Assembly (NCBI RefSeq): GCF_011758765.1
Contig: NZ_JAANOU010000001.1
Coordinates: forward strand, 1 to 64,000
Direction of reading: 5' to 3'
Source of the DNA: Amycolatopsis viridis
Lineage (GTDB): Bacteria; Actinomycetota; Actinomycetes; Mycobacteriales; Pseudonocardiaceae
DNA length: 64,000 nt
The position numbers were made by a program, and so were the translations under genes. Under the pieces are notes generated by a model that was not told where the DNA came from, searched no databases, and saw only the letters and a program-made list of their open reading frames with translations. Numbering within the stretch: the first letter of the stretch is position 1; each line of letters begins with the position of its first letter. This document shows positions 32,395 through 40,353 of the stretch, in pieces.

Positions 32395-33579
32395 GTGGCT
32401 GAGGGCTTGGGACATCACAACCGGGCAGTCGTGGCCGGTGCCGGCATCGCCGGATTGGCGACCGCGCTGCGACTGCACCGGGCTGGGTGGCAGGTGCTCG
32501 TCGTGGAGCGGGCCCCGGCGCGCCGCAGCAGCGGCTACCTGGTGAACCTGCTGGGACAGGGTTACGACGCCGCGGACCGGCTCGGCGTGCTGCCCGCGCT
32601 GGCGGACCGGGACCTCGGGGTGTTCACCTCGATCCTCGTCCGGGCCGACGGCCGGCCGAAGTTCACGATCCCGGCGGCGCTCGCGCAGGCCGCGCTGGGC
32701 CCCCGCGCGATGACCGTGTTCCGGGGCGACCTGGAGTCCGCGTTGTACGAGGCCGCGCGCGACGCCGTCACGATCCGCTTCGGCACCGCGGTGCGGTCGG
32801 TCGCCCAGGACCGGGACGGGGTGGACGTCACGCTGAGCGACGGCACCACGGAGCGTGCCGAACTCCTCGTCGGCGCGGACGGGGTGCACTCCGGTGTCCG
32901 CGAGCTCGTCTTCGGCCCCGAGGCGGGCTTCCGCGTCGATCTGCGGCACCTGGTCGCCGCGTTCCCCCTCGACCGGGTGCCGCAGAACGTGCCGGACGGT
33001 GCGGGAGCGACCTTCATCGGTCCACGCCGGACGGCCGCGCTGATCAACCTCGGACCGGGCCGGTCGTCGGCGTTCTTCACCTACCGAGTTGATGATCCCT
33101 CCGCCGAACTGGCCCGCGGACCGGTAGCCGCTCTCGGTTCCGCCTTCGGGGATCTGGGCGGCGGTGTGCCCGACGCGCTGCGCCGGCTGGCGGCCGCGCC
33201 GGAAACTGCCTACTTCGATTCCGTCAGCCAGGTGGTGATGGACGAGTGGCACCGCGGCCGGGTCGTGTTGCTCGGCGACGCGGCCTGGTGCGTCTCGCTG
33301 TTCGCGGGGTACGGCGCCGCCCTCGCGCTCGCCGGGGCGGACCAGCTCGGCACCGCACTGGGCGAACACCCCGGCGACGTCGCGGCGGCGCTGGCGCAGT
33401 GGGAGGCACAACTGCGTCCGGAGATCCGGACGCGGCAGGCGCTGGCCCGCAAGGGCACGAGCCAGTACGCGCCGCCCAGCAGGGCCCATGTGTGGGCGCG
33501 TGACCTGATGATCCGCGCCATCCAGCTTCCGGGGATCCGCGGTCTCGTGCAGCGCTCCGTCCGGCGCGACCACGGCTGA
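32395..33579 (+). CDS. FAD-dependent monooxygenase (aromatic hydroxylase type)
   Basis: 394 residues. N-terminal GxGxxG FAD motif (VVAGAGIAGLATALRLHRAG), the middle ELLVGADGVHSGVRELVF (DG motif) and RVVLLGDAAWCVSLFAGYGAALAL (GD motif) define group A flavoprotein monooxygenases. Close relatives hydroxylate aromatics, or in TetX inactivate tetracyclines; the substrate here is unknown. GGAGGAG 5 nt before the GTG at 32395 sets the start. Control by the divergent TetR is likely, so the inducer is probably its substrate or a related compound. Confidence 0.88.
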   Translation: MAEGLGHHNRAVVAGAGIAGLATALRLHRAGWQVLVVERAPARRSSGYLVNLLGQGYDAADRLGVLPALADRDLGVFTSILVRADGRPKFTIPAALAQAALGPRAMTVFRGDLESALYEAARDAVTIRFGTAVRSVAQDRDGVDVTLSDGTTERAELLVGADGVHSGVRELVFGPEAGFRVDLRHLVAAFPLDRVPQNVPDGAGATFIGPRRTAALINLGPGRSSAFFTYRVDDPSAELARGPVAALGSAFGDLGGGVPDALRRLAAAPETAYFDSVSQVVMDEWHRGRVVLLGDAAWCVSLFAGYGAALALAGADQLGTALGEHPGDVAAALAQWEAQLRPEIRTRQALARKGTSQYAPPSRAHVWARDLMIRAIQLPGIRGLVQRSVRRDHG

Positions 33580-33589
33580 CCCGCCGGCG

Positions 33590-34225
33590 TCAGCGCCCGC
33601 GCAGCACCTCGGCGACCGCGGCGGCCGCCTCGGCCACCCGCGGCCCCACGGTCTCGGTGTCGACCGGGCCGAGCGCGATCACCCCGACCGCGGCGCGCAG
33701 GCCCGGCACCCCACGCACCGGCGCGGCCACGCCCGAGGTCCCACGCTGGGGTTCGCCGGTGACCACCACCCAGCCGCGGCCGCCGCGGCGCAGCGCCATC
33801 GCCTTGCCGGCCGCGCCGACGCCGATCGGGTGGCGAGCGCCGACCCGGTAGGCGACGTGGAAGTCGGTCCCGGACGGCTCGACGGTGACCAGCGGCTCGA
33901 CCAGATCGCCTTCGGCGATCGACAGGTGCGCGGTCGCACCGCAGGCCTCGGCCAGCTCCCGCAGCACCGGGCGGGCCGCCTCACGCAGCTGCGGGACAAC
34001 CTGACCGGCCAGCCGCAGCAACCCGGCACCCAGCCGGACCTTGCTGCCGTCGCGCCACACCAGCCCGCGCTCGGTCAGCGGCACCAGCAGCCGGTAGACG
34101 GCGGCGCGGCTCGCGCCGATCGCGGCGGCCAGTTCGGAGATGGTCGCCGCGTCACCGTCGGCGTCGGCCACGGCCTGCAGCAGCGCCAGGCCGCGGTCGA
34201 GGGTCAGCGAGCCTTCCGCGGTCAC
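33590..34225 (-). CDS. IclR family transcriptional regulator
   Basis: 211 residues from the GTG at 34225. Winged HTH: TISELAAAIGASRAAVYRLLVPLTERGLV; effector domain: HLSIAEGDLVEPLVTVE and HPIGVGAAGKAMAL. The start codon overlaps the stop of the upstream gene (TAGTG), so the two are translated from one message. The upstream protein of unknown function may belong to the pathway this regulator controls. Confidence 0.88.
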   Translation of the reverse strand: MTAEGSLTLDRGLALLQAVADADGDAATISELAAAIGASRAAVYRLLVPLTERGLVWRDGSKVRLGAGLLRLAGQVVPQLREAARPVLRELAEACGATAHLSIAEGDLVEPLVTVEPSGTDFHVAYRVGARHPIGVGAAGKAMALRRGGRGWVVVTGEPQRGTSGVAAPVRGVPGLRAAVGVIALGPVDTETVGPRVAEAAAAVAEVLRGR

Positions 34226-35091
34226 TACAGCAGGCCGAGCGCCTCGAGGTCGGCGGCCGGCGCCTCGAAGCTGTCGCAGGCGTAGGACCCGAACAGCGCG
34301 CGCACGGCCTTCGCGGCGGGCTCGGACAGCGCGCGCGCCTCCTCGGCGAGGGAATCCCCGTCGGTCGAGGCGAGCGCGGCGCGGACGTCGCCGCCGGAGA
34401 GGCTGCGCGCCACCGCGACGAGCAGGTTGAGGAAACCGTGGTGGGCGATGCCGTTGTCCGGGTCCTCGTGGCGGACCGCGCGGTGCAGGCTGTTGGTGGC
34501 CTTGAAGGATGCGCCGGGCGAGCCGCTGACGACCGCGAGGAAGTCGGCGACCTGGTCGATGCTGGGGAAGTTCTCGCTGGACTGGCCCCCGCAGCGGATC
34601 TTGGGCCAGCTCCCGTGCTCGATCACGCGCCGCACGCCGTCGAGCCAGCCGACACCCCGCCGCGGCTCGACCACGCGGATCACGTCCTCCGGCACGAACT
34701 CCGAGACCCGCTCCAGCCACACCTCGTCGACGTCCGAGGGCGCCGGCATCTCCACCATGCGCAGCGACAGCAGCTCACTGCGGGACTCGACGATCGAGAT
34801 CGCCTTCGGCACGCCGCCCAATCCCGTGTCGATGATCAGCGACAGCGGCAACGGTTGCTTGGGCTTGATCTTGATCAGCTCGGTGATCAGCTCCGGCAGG
34901 CGGGACGCCTGGCACAGGAAGACGCCGAGCAGGCCCGCGCGGTCCCCCTCGCGACCGGCGAGGTAGTTCCGCAACGCATCGGGCATCGTCGCCGTACCGG
35001 GCGGGAAGAGCGCCGAGTCGTCTACGAGCCGCGCGAAGAGGGGCGGAATCCCGCGGGGGCCGGGGGGCGTGAGTTCCACAGCGCTTGACAC
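34225..35091 (-). CDS. Conserved actinobacterial protein of unknown function
   Basis: 288 residues from the GTG at 35091. The N-terminus PPLFARLVDDSALFPPGTATMPDAL is a pattern I have seen in hypothetical actinobacterial proteins. Alternating segments such as LPLSLIIDTGL and PKIRCGGQSSENFPS would suit an alpha/beta barrel. There is no signal peptide or membrane segment. TAGCGT lies 7 nt before GTG 35091, so this start is probably leaderless, in preference to GTG 35100. Translationally coupled to an IclR regulator. Confidence 0.75.
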   Translation of the reverse strand: MSSAVELTPPGPRGIPPLFARLVDDSALFPPGTATMPDALRNYLAGREGDRAGLLGVFLCQASRLPELITELIKIKPKQPLPLSLIIDTGLGGVPKAISIVESRSELLSLRMVEMPAPSDVDEVWLERVSEFVPEDVIRVVEPRRGVGWLDGVRRVIEHGSWPKIRCGGQSSENFPSIDQVADFLAVVSGSPGASFKATNSLHRAVRHEDPDNGIAHHGFLNLLVAVARSLSGGDVRAALASTDGDSLAEEARALSEPAAKAVRALFGSYACDSFEAPAADLEALGLL

Positions 35092-35098
35092 AGGGCAC

Positions 35099-35104
35099 AC
35101 GCTA
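35099..35104 (-). promoter_or_regulatory. -10 element deciding the start of the unknown gene
   Basis: TAGCGT on the minus strand, 7 nt before GTG 35091; TTGTCC about 16 nt upstream may be a weak -35. Confidence 0.45.
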
Positions 35105-35148
35105 GTAGCGTACGGGTATCGGACAAACGTGTACGACTCCCGGACAGT

Positions 35149-36207
35149 TCACCTCAGGTTCACCAACCCGAGCACCGGGTGACCGGGCAGTCCGGCGACC
35201 ACCTTCTTCCCCTGCCGGGGCGCGCCCAGGACCCAGAGCCGCCCGGTGTCCCGGACGTTGACCAGCAGATCCAGCGGCACCCGCTGGAAGCGGACGGGCG
35301 CTTCGCCGTCGGCGAGCAGGACGCGACCCTCGGCCTTGCCGAGACCGCCGGAAGCACCGAGCTGGATGTCGGTGTCGAGCGTCCCGTACAGCTCCTGCCA
35401 GGGCCCGCGCTGCACGGCTGCGGACAGCCCGGCCATGCGGACCAGCGCCAGCAGTCCGAGCACCGCGTAGAGAACAGCCAGGACGGTCGTCACGGCGCTT
35501 GCCGCCGACAGCTCCACGACGGCCGCGCCCGTTGTCCAGATGACGGCCGCCAGCAGCACGAAGGACACCGCGATCCCCCAGGACCGGCGCCACAACTCAC
35601 GCAGGAACGCGGTCACCACCGGATCGTGCCGCGCCTCCACCAGGTCGCGCGACGGCGCCGCCGGCTCCACCGCGCCCGGCGCGGGCTCCGGCCGGATCCG
35701 GCCGAACCGGCCGAACCGGCCGATGATCGCACCCGGGAGACCGACCAGCACCCGGCCGCGCGGATCCGGGCCGACCAGGAACACCCGGCGGTCGCCTGCC
35801 AGCAGCAGGCGCCTCGACTCCGGCAGCCGCACCACCAGCCAGCGCGGCTCGGCGCCGGGCAGCGCGACGCTCACCCGCGACCCGGCCACCAGCAGCTCCC
35901 CCGGGCCGGGCGCGACCAGCGCCGTCGGGTGGGCGAGCAGCTTCCGGCAGGGCAGCACCCGGAAGAAGAGCAGGTACATCTGCGGCACCACGACCGCACC
36001 GAGCACACCGGCCAGGGTGAGCGTGAACGCTTCGGGGACCAGCAGGCCGGCCGCCGCCGCCAGCACCACGTAGAGGATCGACGAGTTGACGAGGCGACGG
36101 CGTTGTTTCTCGACGACCGCGACCTCGAGCGGGTCCGCCGCGGGCGGCTGCTGGGAGCGCGGTTCGTAGGCGAGCACGCGGGGCCGGGTGAAGTCCGCAT
36201 CGTCCAC
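35149..36207 (-). CDS. Hypothetical membrane protein with four helices
   Basis: 352 residues. Two helices at about 42-85 (ILYVVLAAAAGLLVPEAFTL; LAGVLGAVVVPQMYLLF) and two at about 215-260 (WGIAVSFVLLAAVIWTTGAA; VLAVLYAVLGLLALVRM). Each pair is followed by a soluble beta-rich domain (VSVALPGAEPRWLVVRLPE; LLADGEAPVRFQRVPLDLL), so the protein appears to be an internal duplication. A short GRFGRFGRI repeat is present near residue 165. No known function. Divergent from the iron-box-controlled DUF2470 gene. Confidence 0.75.
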   Translation of the reverse strand: MDDADFTRPRVLAYEPRSQQPPAADPLEVAVVEKQRRRLVNSSILYVVLAAAAGLLVPEAFTLTLAGVLGAVVVPQMYLLFFRVLPCRKLLAHPTALVAPGPGELLVAGSRVSVALPGAEPRWLVVRLPESRRLLLAGDRRVFLVGPDPRGRVLVGLPGAIIGRFGRFGRIRPEPAPGAVEPAAPSRDLVEARHDPVVTAFLRELWRRSWGIAVSFVLLAAVIWTTGAAVVELSAASAVTTVLAVLYAVLGLLALVRMAGLSAAVQRGPWQELYGTLDTDIQLGASGGLGKAEGRVLLADGEAPVRFQRVPLDLLVNVRDTGRLWVLGAPRQGKKVVAGLPGHPVLGLVNLR

Positions 36208-36265
36208 AACATCCCGTCGACGGAACGGCGGGTGGTGTTACCGGCGACTTCCCTTCGCTTCGATC

Positions 36266-36284
36266 TCAGGTTAGGCTCACCTAA
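36266..36284. promoter_or_regulatory. IdeR/DtxR iron box
   Basis: TCAGGTTAGGCTCACCTAA matches the 19-bp mycobacterial IdeR consensus TTAGGTTAGGCTAACCTAA at 16 of 19 positions. It covers a TAGGCT -10-like element and ends 2 bp before the ribosome binding site of the DUF2470 gene, the position expected for iron-dependent repression. Confidence 0.8.
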
Positions 36285-36298
36285 GTAGGAGGTGGCCC

Positions 36299-37075
36299 GT
36301 GGCCCAGATCAGACGCCCGCCCGCACCGAGCCCCGCCGAGCGCGCGAAGACCATCGCCGCGCGCAACGGCCCCGGCGCGCTGCTCACCGCAGGCGACCCG
36401 GTCGGCAGCGACCGCGTGGTGCCCGAACTGCACCACGTCCACCCGTCCGGCAGCGTCAGCATCCTGCTGCGGGACGACCACCCGCTGCTGGAGCGAACCC
36501 GGCGGGCCGAGCGGAGTGAGCTGGCCGTCGTGTTCGAACTCGCCGACCACGCCCCCGTGGACCTGCGCGAACCGATCCGCGGACTGCTGTGGATCACCGG
36601 CCGGCTGCGGTGCTCGAGCCCGGAATCGGCCCGCGCCCGCGCCCTGTCGATCGCCGGGACGCGCCCGGATCCACGCCTGCTCGACCTCGGCCACGGGCTG
36701 AGCCTGCTGCGGCTCACCCCGGCCTCGCTCGTCCTCGCCGACGCCGAAGGCACCCACTCGCTGCGCCCGCACGCGGTCAACTCAGTCCCGCCGGACCCGT
36801 TCACCGCCTACGAGTCCGGGTGGCTCGCGCACCTGGAAACCGATCACCCGGACGTGCTCGGCCGGCTCGCCCGGCACCTTCCGGACAACCTGCGCGGCGG
36901 CCGGATCCGGCCACTCGGCCTGGACCGGTTCGGCCTGCGGCTGCGGGTGGAGTCCCCCGGCGGCGACCACGACGTGCGGCTCGCCTTCACCCAGCCGGTG
37001 CACAGCCCGGCGCAGCTCGGCGTCGAGCTGCGCCGCCTGGTCGGCTGCCCGTTCCTGGCGCGCGTGCAGCCCTGA
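36299..37075 (+). CDS. DUF2470 domain protein, FMN-binding split-barrel type
   Basis: 258 residues. The N-terminal part (residues about 12-150) looks like a pyridoxamine-oxidase-type split barrel (LLTAGDPVGSDRVVPELHHVHPSGSVSILL). The C-terminal DUF2470 domain is seen in DPFTAYESGWLAHLETDHPDVLGRLARHLPDNL and HDVRLAFTQPVHSPAQLGVELRRL. This domain pair occurs in HugZ-type heme utilisation proteins. AGGAGG at 36287-36292 sets the GTG start. The IdeR box in its promoter supports a role in iron or heme acquisition under iron limitation. Confidence 0.85.
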   Translation: MAQIRRPPAPSPAERAKTIAARNGPGALLTAGDPVGSDRVVPELHHVHPSGSVSILLRDDHPLLERTRRAERSELAVVFELADHAPVDLREPIRGLLWITGRLRCSSPESARARALSIAGTRPDPRLLDLGHGLSLLRLTPASLVLADAEGTHSLRPHAVNSVPPDPFTAYESGWLAHLETDHPDVLGRLARHLPDNLRGGRIRPLGLDRFGLRLRVESPGGDHDVRLAFTQPVHSPAQLGVELRRLVGCPFLARVQP

Positions 37076-37091
37076 CCGCAGACGTCGCAGG

Positions 37092-37550
37092 TCAGGCGAG
37101 TTCGGGCGGGAAACCGCCGGTGGCGATGGGACCCCAGCGCTCGATGGTGACCCGGATGAGGGCCTTGTTCTGCCGGACCATCGCCTCGCGGTACTCGTCC
37201 CAGTCCGGGTGCTCACCGGAGATGCTGCGGAAGTACTCGACCAGCGGTTCGACCGCCTCGGGCACGTCCAGCACCTCGGCACGGCCGTCGAACTGGACCC
37301 ACGGCCCGTTCCAGTCGTCGGAGAGCACGCACGCCGACACCGCCGGGGTGCGCCGCGCGTTGCGCGTCTTGGCGCGCTGCGGGTAGGTGGCCACGACGAA
37401 CCGGCCCTCCGGGTCGATCCCGGCCGTCACCGGGGACAGCTGCGGGGTGCCGTTGGCGCGGGTGGTCATCAGGACGGCGCGGTGCCGGGTGCGGAGGAAG
37501 TCCAGCAGCTCGGCGCGGTCCACGGGGTCAGCAGTCGCAATCCTGGGCAT
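37092..37550 (-). CDS. PPOX-class F420/FMN-dependent oxidoreductase
   Basis: 152-residue split-barrel flavin/deazaflavin protein: [41 protein letters not shown] and [36 protein letters not shown] are the family core. Members with this pattern in actinobacteria commonly use F420, but FMN cannot be excluded. ATG 37550 is favoured because TACCGT lies 7 nt upstream. It is divergent from the CPBP protease, and their -10 elements overlap. Confidence 0.87.
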   Translation of the reverse strand: MPRIATADPVDRAELLDFLRTRHRAVLMTTRANGTPQLSPVTAGIDPEGRFVVATYPQRAKTRNARRTPAVSACVLSDDWNGPWVQFDGRAEVLDVPEAVEPLVEYFRSISGEHPDWDEYREAMVRQNKALIRVTIERWGPIATGGFPPELA

Positions 37551-37557
37551 GCCTGGC

Positions 37558-37567
37558 ACGGTAGCGT
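37558..37567. promoter_or_regulatory. Overlapping divergent -10 elements
   Basis: On the plus strand TAGCGT (37562-37567) is 6 nt before GTG 37574. On the minus strand TACCGT (37563-37558) is 7 nt before ATG 37550. The two hexamers share two base pairs, so RNA polymerase can occupy only one direction at a time. Confidence 0.5.
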
Positions 37568-37573
37568 GCGGAC

Positions 37574-38374
37574 GTGCTCCGTTCCTGGCTCCGCCCCGAA
37601 CGTCCCGGCCTGCCCGAACCCATGGACGCCGGGACCGCGCGACGGCTGCGGATCGAGGTGGTCGTCGTCTTCTCGATCACCCTGGGCCTGTCCGGCGCGC
37701 GCAGCCTGCTGTCGCTGATCGACTCGCTGTTGCAGCCGCAACCGCTGTCCGACCAGCACGTCGCGCTGAACGTTCCGCAGCGCGCGGCCGACCTGCTCGA
37801 CCTGCTCGCGCAGCTGCTCTCCGCCGTGCAGCTGGCCGGGTGGGGTGCACTCGGCGCATACCTGCTGTGGCGCGGCGGGACGAAGCTCGCCGACGTCGGC
37901 CTGGACCGCACCCGCCCGGGCCGGGACGCGCTGTGGGGCGCCGGGCTGGCCGCACTGATCGGCATCCCCGGCCTGGTGCTGTACTTCGCCGGCTGGAAGC
38001 TCGGGATCAACCTGGCCGTCGTCCCGTCCCGGCTGAACGACACGTGGTGGCGGCCGATCGCGCTGACGCTGTCCGCGTTCGGCAACGCCTTCGCCGAGGA
38101 AGTGCTGGTCGTCGGCTACCTGCTGACCCGGCTGCGGCAGCTGGGGTGGCGGGAGAACACCGCGCTGTTCGCCGCGGCCGTGCTGCGCGGCTCCTACCAC
38201 CTCTACCAGGGCTTCGGCGGGTTCGTCGGCAACCTGGTGATGGGCCTGGTGTTCGGCCGGGTGTGGCAGCGCACGAACCGGCTGGTGCCGCTGGTGGTCG
38301 CGCACACGCTGCTCGACGTGGTCTCGTTCGTGGGGTACTCGCTACTGCGCGGACACGTCAGCTGGCTGCCCTGA
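37574..38374 (+). CDS. CPBP family intramembrane metalloprotease
   Basis: 266 residues, about seven helices. The CPBP (Abi/CAAX) motifs are present in order: [16 protein letters not shown] (motif 1, EExxxR-like with GYL), [24 protein letters not shown] (motif 2) and [12 protein letters not shown] (motif 3). Members cleave within membranes or act in bacteriocin self-immunity; the target here is unknown. Leaderless GTG start. Confidence 0.85.
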   Translation: MLRSWLRPERPGLPEPMDAGTARRLRIEVVVVFSITLGLSGARSLLSLIDSLLQPQPLSDQHVALNVPQRAADLLDLLAQLLSAVQLAGWGALGAYLLWRGGTKLADVGLDRTRPGRDALWGAGLAALIGIPGLVLYFAGWKLGINLAVVPSRLNDTWWRPIALTLSAFGNAFAEEVLVVGYLLTRLRQLGWRENTALFAAAVLRGSYHLYQGFGGFVGNLVMGLVFGRVWQRTNRLVPLVVAHTLLDVVSFVGYSLLRGHVSWLP

Positions 38375-38391
38375 ACTGGCACGCAGCGCAC

Positions 38392-38397
38392 TACGCT
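38392..38397 (+). promoter_or_regulatory. -10 element of arcA, leaderless
   Basis: TACGCT, then 6 nt (CAGCGC), then GTG at 38404. Confidence 0.45.
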
Positions 38398-38403
38398 CAG
38401 CGC

Positions 38404-39615
38404 GTGACCCACGAAACCCCCAGGGTGGACAGCGAGGTCGGCCCGCTGCGTGCCGTCCTGCTGCACCGGCCGGGCAACGAGCTCACGAGGCTCACCCCGC
38501 GCAACAACGACAAGCTGCTGTTCGACTCGATCCCGTGGGTCGGCCGGGCGCAGGAGGAGCACGACGCGTTCGCCGAGGTGCTGCGCGGGCGCGGCGTCGA
38601 GGTGCTCCTGCTGGCCGACGTCCTGCGGGAGGCGCTGGCCGATCCGCGGGCGCACGCCGCCGGCGTGCTCGCGGCGGTGGACGACCGGCGGCTGGGCGAG
38701 GACCTGGGGGACGCGCTGCGCGCGCACCTGTCCGGTGTGGACGCGGTGACGCTGGCCGAGGTGCTGATGGCCGGGCTGACGTTCGAAGAGCTGCCCGCCG
38801 CGGCGGGTGCCTCGCTGGTCCGCAAGATCCACCACCCGCACGACTTCGCCGTCGATCCGCTGCCGAACCTGTTGTTCACCCGCGATTCCTCGGTCTGGAT
38901 CGCCGACCGGGTGGCGATCTCGTCGCTGGCCATGCCGGCGCGGCGGCGGGAGACCGCCCTGCTCGACCTCGTCTACGCCTACCACCCGCGCTTCTCGCAC
39001 GCCGCGCGCGCGTACGGGGCGCACTCCGCGCCGATCGAGGGCGGGGACGTGCTGCTGCTCGCGCCGGGGGTGCTGGCCGTCGGCATCGGGGAACGCACCA
39101 CCGCCGCCGGTGCGGAGTCGCTGGCCCGGTCGTTGTTCGCCGACGACATCGCGCACACCGTGCTCGCGGTGCCGATCGCGCAGGCCCGCGCCACGATGCA
39201 CCTGGACACCGTCTGCACCATGGTCGCCCCGGACGCGGTGGTGATGTACCCGCTGGCGCGGGACGAGCTGGTGGCCTTCACCCTGCGCCCGGACGGGGAC
39301 GGTTCGCTGCGCGTGAGCGGGCCGGAGCCGTTCCTGCACGCCGCGGCCGAGGCGATGGGCATCGAGAAGCTGCGCGTGATCGACACCGGTCTGGACCCGG
39401 TGACCGCGGAACGCGAGCAGTGGGACGACGGCAACAACACCCTGGCGCTCGCGCCCGGCGTGGTGGTGGGCTACGAGCGCAACGTGGAAACCAACGCGCG
39501 GCTGGCCGACGCCGGTATCGAGGTGCTGGCCATCGCCGGTTCCGAGCTGGGATCCGGCCGCGGCGGACCGCGCTGCATGTCGTGCCCGGTGGTCCGGGAT
39601 CCCATTCAGGAATAA
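38404..39615 (+). CDS. arcA: Arginine deiminase
   Basis: Hydrolyses arginine to citrulline and ammonia. 403 residues with the guanidino-modifying core: [45 protein letters not shown] and the C-terminal [12 protein letters not shown] with catalytic Cys391. There is no arcB, arcC or arcD nearby, so it is not part of a full fermentation operon and may act in arginine turnover, pH defence or citrulline supply. The leaderless GTG start is set by the -10 element. Confidence 0.95.
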   Translation: MTHETPRVDSEVGPLRAVLLHRPGNELTRLTPRNNDKLLFDSIPWVGRAQEEHDAFAEVLRGRGVEVLLLADVLREALADPRAHAAGVLAAVDDRRLGEDLGDALRAHLSGVDAVTLAEVLMAGLTFEELPAAAGASLVRKIHHPHDFAVDPLPNLLFTRDSSVWIADRVAISSLAMPARRRETALLDLVYAYHPRFSHAARAYGAHSAPIEGGDVLLLAPGVLAVGIGERTTAAGAESLARSLFADDIAHTVLAVPIAQARATMHLDTVCTMVAPDAVVMYPLARDELVAFTLRPDGDGSLRVSGPEPFLHAAAEAMGIEKLRVIDTGLDPVTAEREQWDDGNNTLALAPGVVVGYERNVETNARLADAGIEVLAIAGSELGSGRGGPRCMSCPVVRDPIQE

Positions 39616-39631
39616 GGAAAGGCTAACCTGA
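39613..39631. promoter_or_regulatory. IdeR box 1 upstream of ferritin
   Basis: TAAGGAAAGGCTAACCTGA matches the IdeR consensus at 15 of 19 positions. Lying about 97-115 bp before the ferritin start, it is placed for activation and not for blocking the -10. Confidence 0.7.
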
Positions 39632-39647
39632 ATGAGTATTTCCTCAT

Positions 39648-39666
39648 CTCGGTAAGGCTATCCAAA
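39648..39666. promoter_or_regulatory. IdeR box 2 upstream of ferritin
   Basis: CTCGGTAAGGCTATCCAAA matches at 14 of 19 positions, 35 bp centre-to-centre from box 1. Tandem boxes ahead of bacterioferritin/ferritin genes are known in mycobacteria, where iron-loaded IdeR activates storage. Confidence 0.6.
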
Positions 39667-39715
39667 CGAAACGGGAATCACCAGGGTTGGCCGCATGATG
39701 ATCATCGAAATGGCC

Positions 39716-39721
39716 TATTCT
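39716..39721 (+). promoter_or_regulatory. -10 element of ferritin, leaderless
   Basis: TATTCT, then 6 nt (GGGCGC), then ATG at 39728. It decides this start over the in-frame ATG at 39695. Confidence 0.5.
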
Positions 39722-39727
39722 GGGCGC

Positions 39728-40279
39728 ATGGCGATGTTGAAGAAGGAACCGCGCTCGAAGTTCTACGAGCTCCTGCAGCAGCAGGTGCACAACGAGTTCA
39801 ACGCGTCCCAGCAGTACCTGGCGCTGGCGGTCTGGTTCGACGACGCGGACCTGCCCCAGCTGGCCCGGCACTTCTACCGCCAGGCGGTGGAGGAGCGCAA
39901 CCACGCGCTCGCGATCGTGCAGTACATGATGGACACCGACCACCACGTGGAGATCCCGCCGACCGGCGAGGTGCGCAACGACTTCGCCGACCCGGTCGAG
40001 CTGGTCGAGCTCGCGCTGGAGCAGGAGAAGGAGGTCACGGCCGACTTCCGCACCCTGGTCAAGGCCGCCCGCGCCGAGGACGACTACCTGGGCGAGCAGT
40101 TCCTCCAGTGGTTCCTCAAGGAACAGGTCGAGGAGGTGTCGCAGATGTCCACCCTGCTCACCGTGGTCAAGCGCGCCGCCGGGAACATGTTCGAGGTGGA
40201 GAACTGGCTGGCCCGCGAGTCCGTGGGCGACAGCGGCGGCGACCCGGACATGCCGCCGGTCGCCGGAGGCGCCTTGTAA
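39728..40279 (+). CDS. bfrB: Ferritin (BfrB-type iron storage protein)
   Basis: Oxidises Fe(II) and stores iron in a 24-mer shell. 183 residues. The ferroxidase ligands are in LLQQQVHNEFNASQQYLALAV, RQAVEERNHALAIVQYM and FLQWFLKEQVEEVSQMSTLL. The pattern is very close to M. tuberculosis BfrB (HNEF, AVEERNHA, QWFLxEQxEEV), not to heme-containing bacterioferritin, as the heme Met is not apparent. Two IdeR boxes upstream and a leaderless start; a strong terminator follows. Iron-dependent activation is the expected control. Confidence 0.94.
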   Translation: MAMLKKEPRSKFYELLQQQVHNEFNASQQYLALAVWFDDADLPQLARHFYRQAVEERNHALAIVQYMMDTDHHVEIPPTGEVRNDFADPVELVELALEQEKEVTADFRTLVKAARAEDDYLGEQFLQWFLKEQVEEVSQMSTLLTVVKRAAGNMFEVENWLARESVGDSGGDPDMPPVAGGAL

Positions 40280-40318
40280 GAGCCCCCGGTAAGACCGCCA
40301 TACTGTGGAGCGCGTACG

Positions 40319-40345
40319 GAGCCCGGGCCCGAGCGGCCCGGGCTC
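40319..40345. terminator. Strong hairpin between ferritin and the convergent membrane-protein gene
   Basis: Arms GAGCCCGGGCC (40319-40329) and GGCCCGGGCTC (40335-40345), 11 bp perfect, loop CGAGC. It stands between two converging genes and can serve both. Confidence 0.75.
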
Positions 40346-40353
40346 TTCGCGTG

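Noticed and set aside
38404..39615. Complete arginine deiminase pathway cluster
   Set aside because: No ornithine carbamoyltransferase, carbamate kinase or antiporter gene is adjacent. Only arcA is present.
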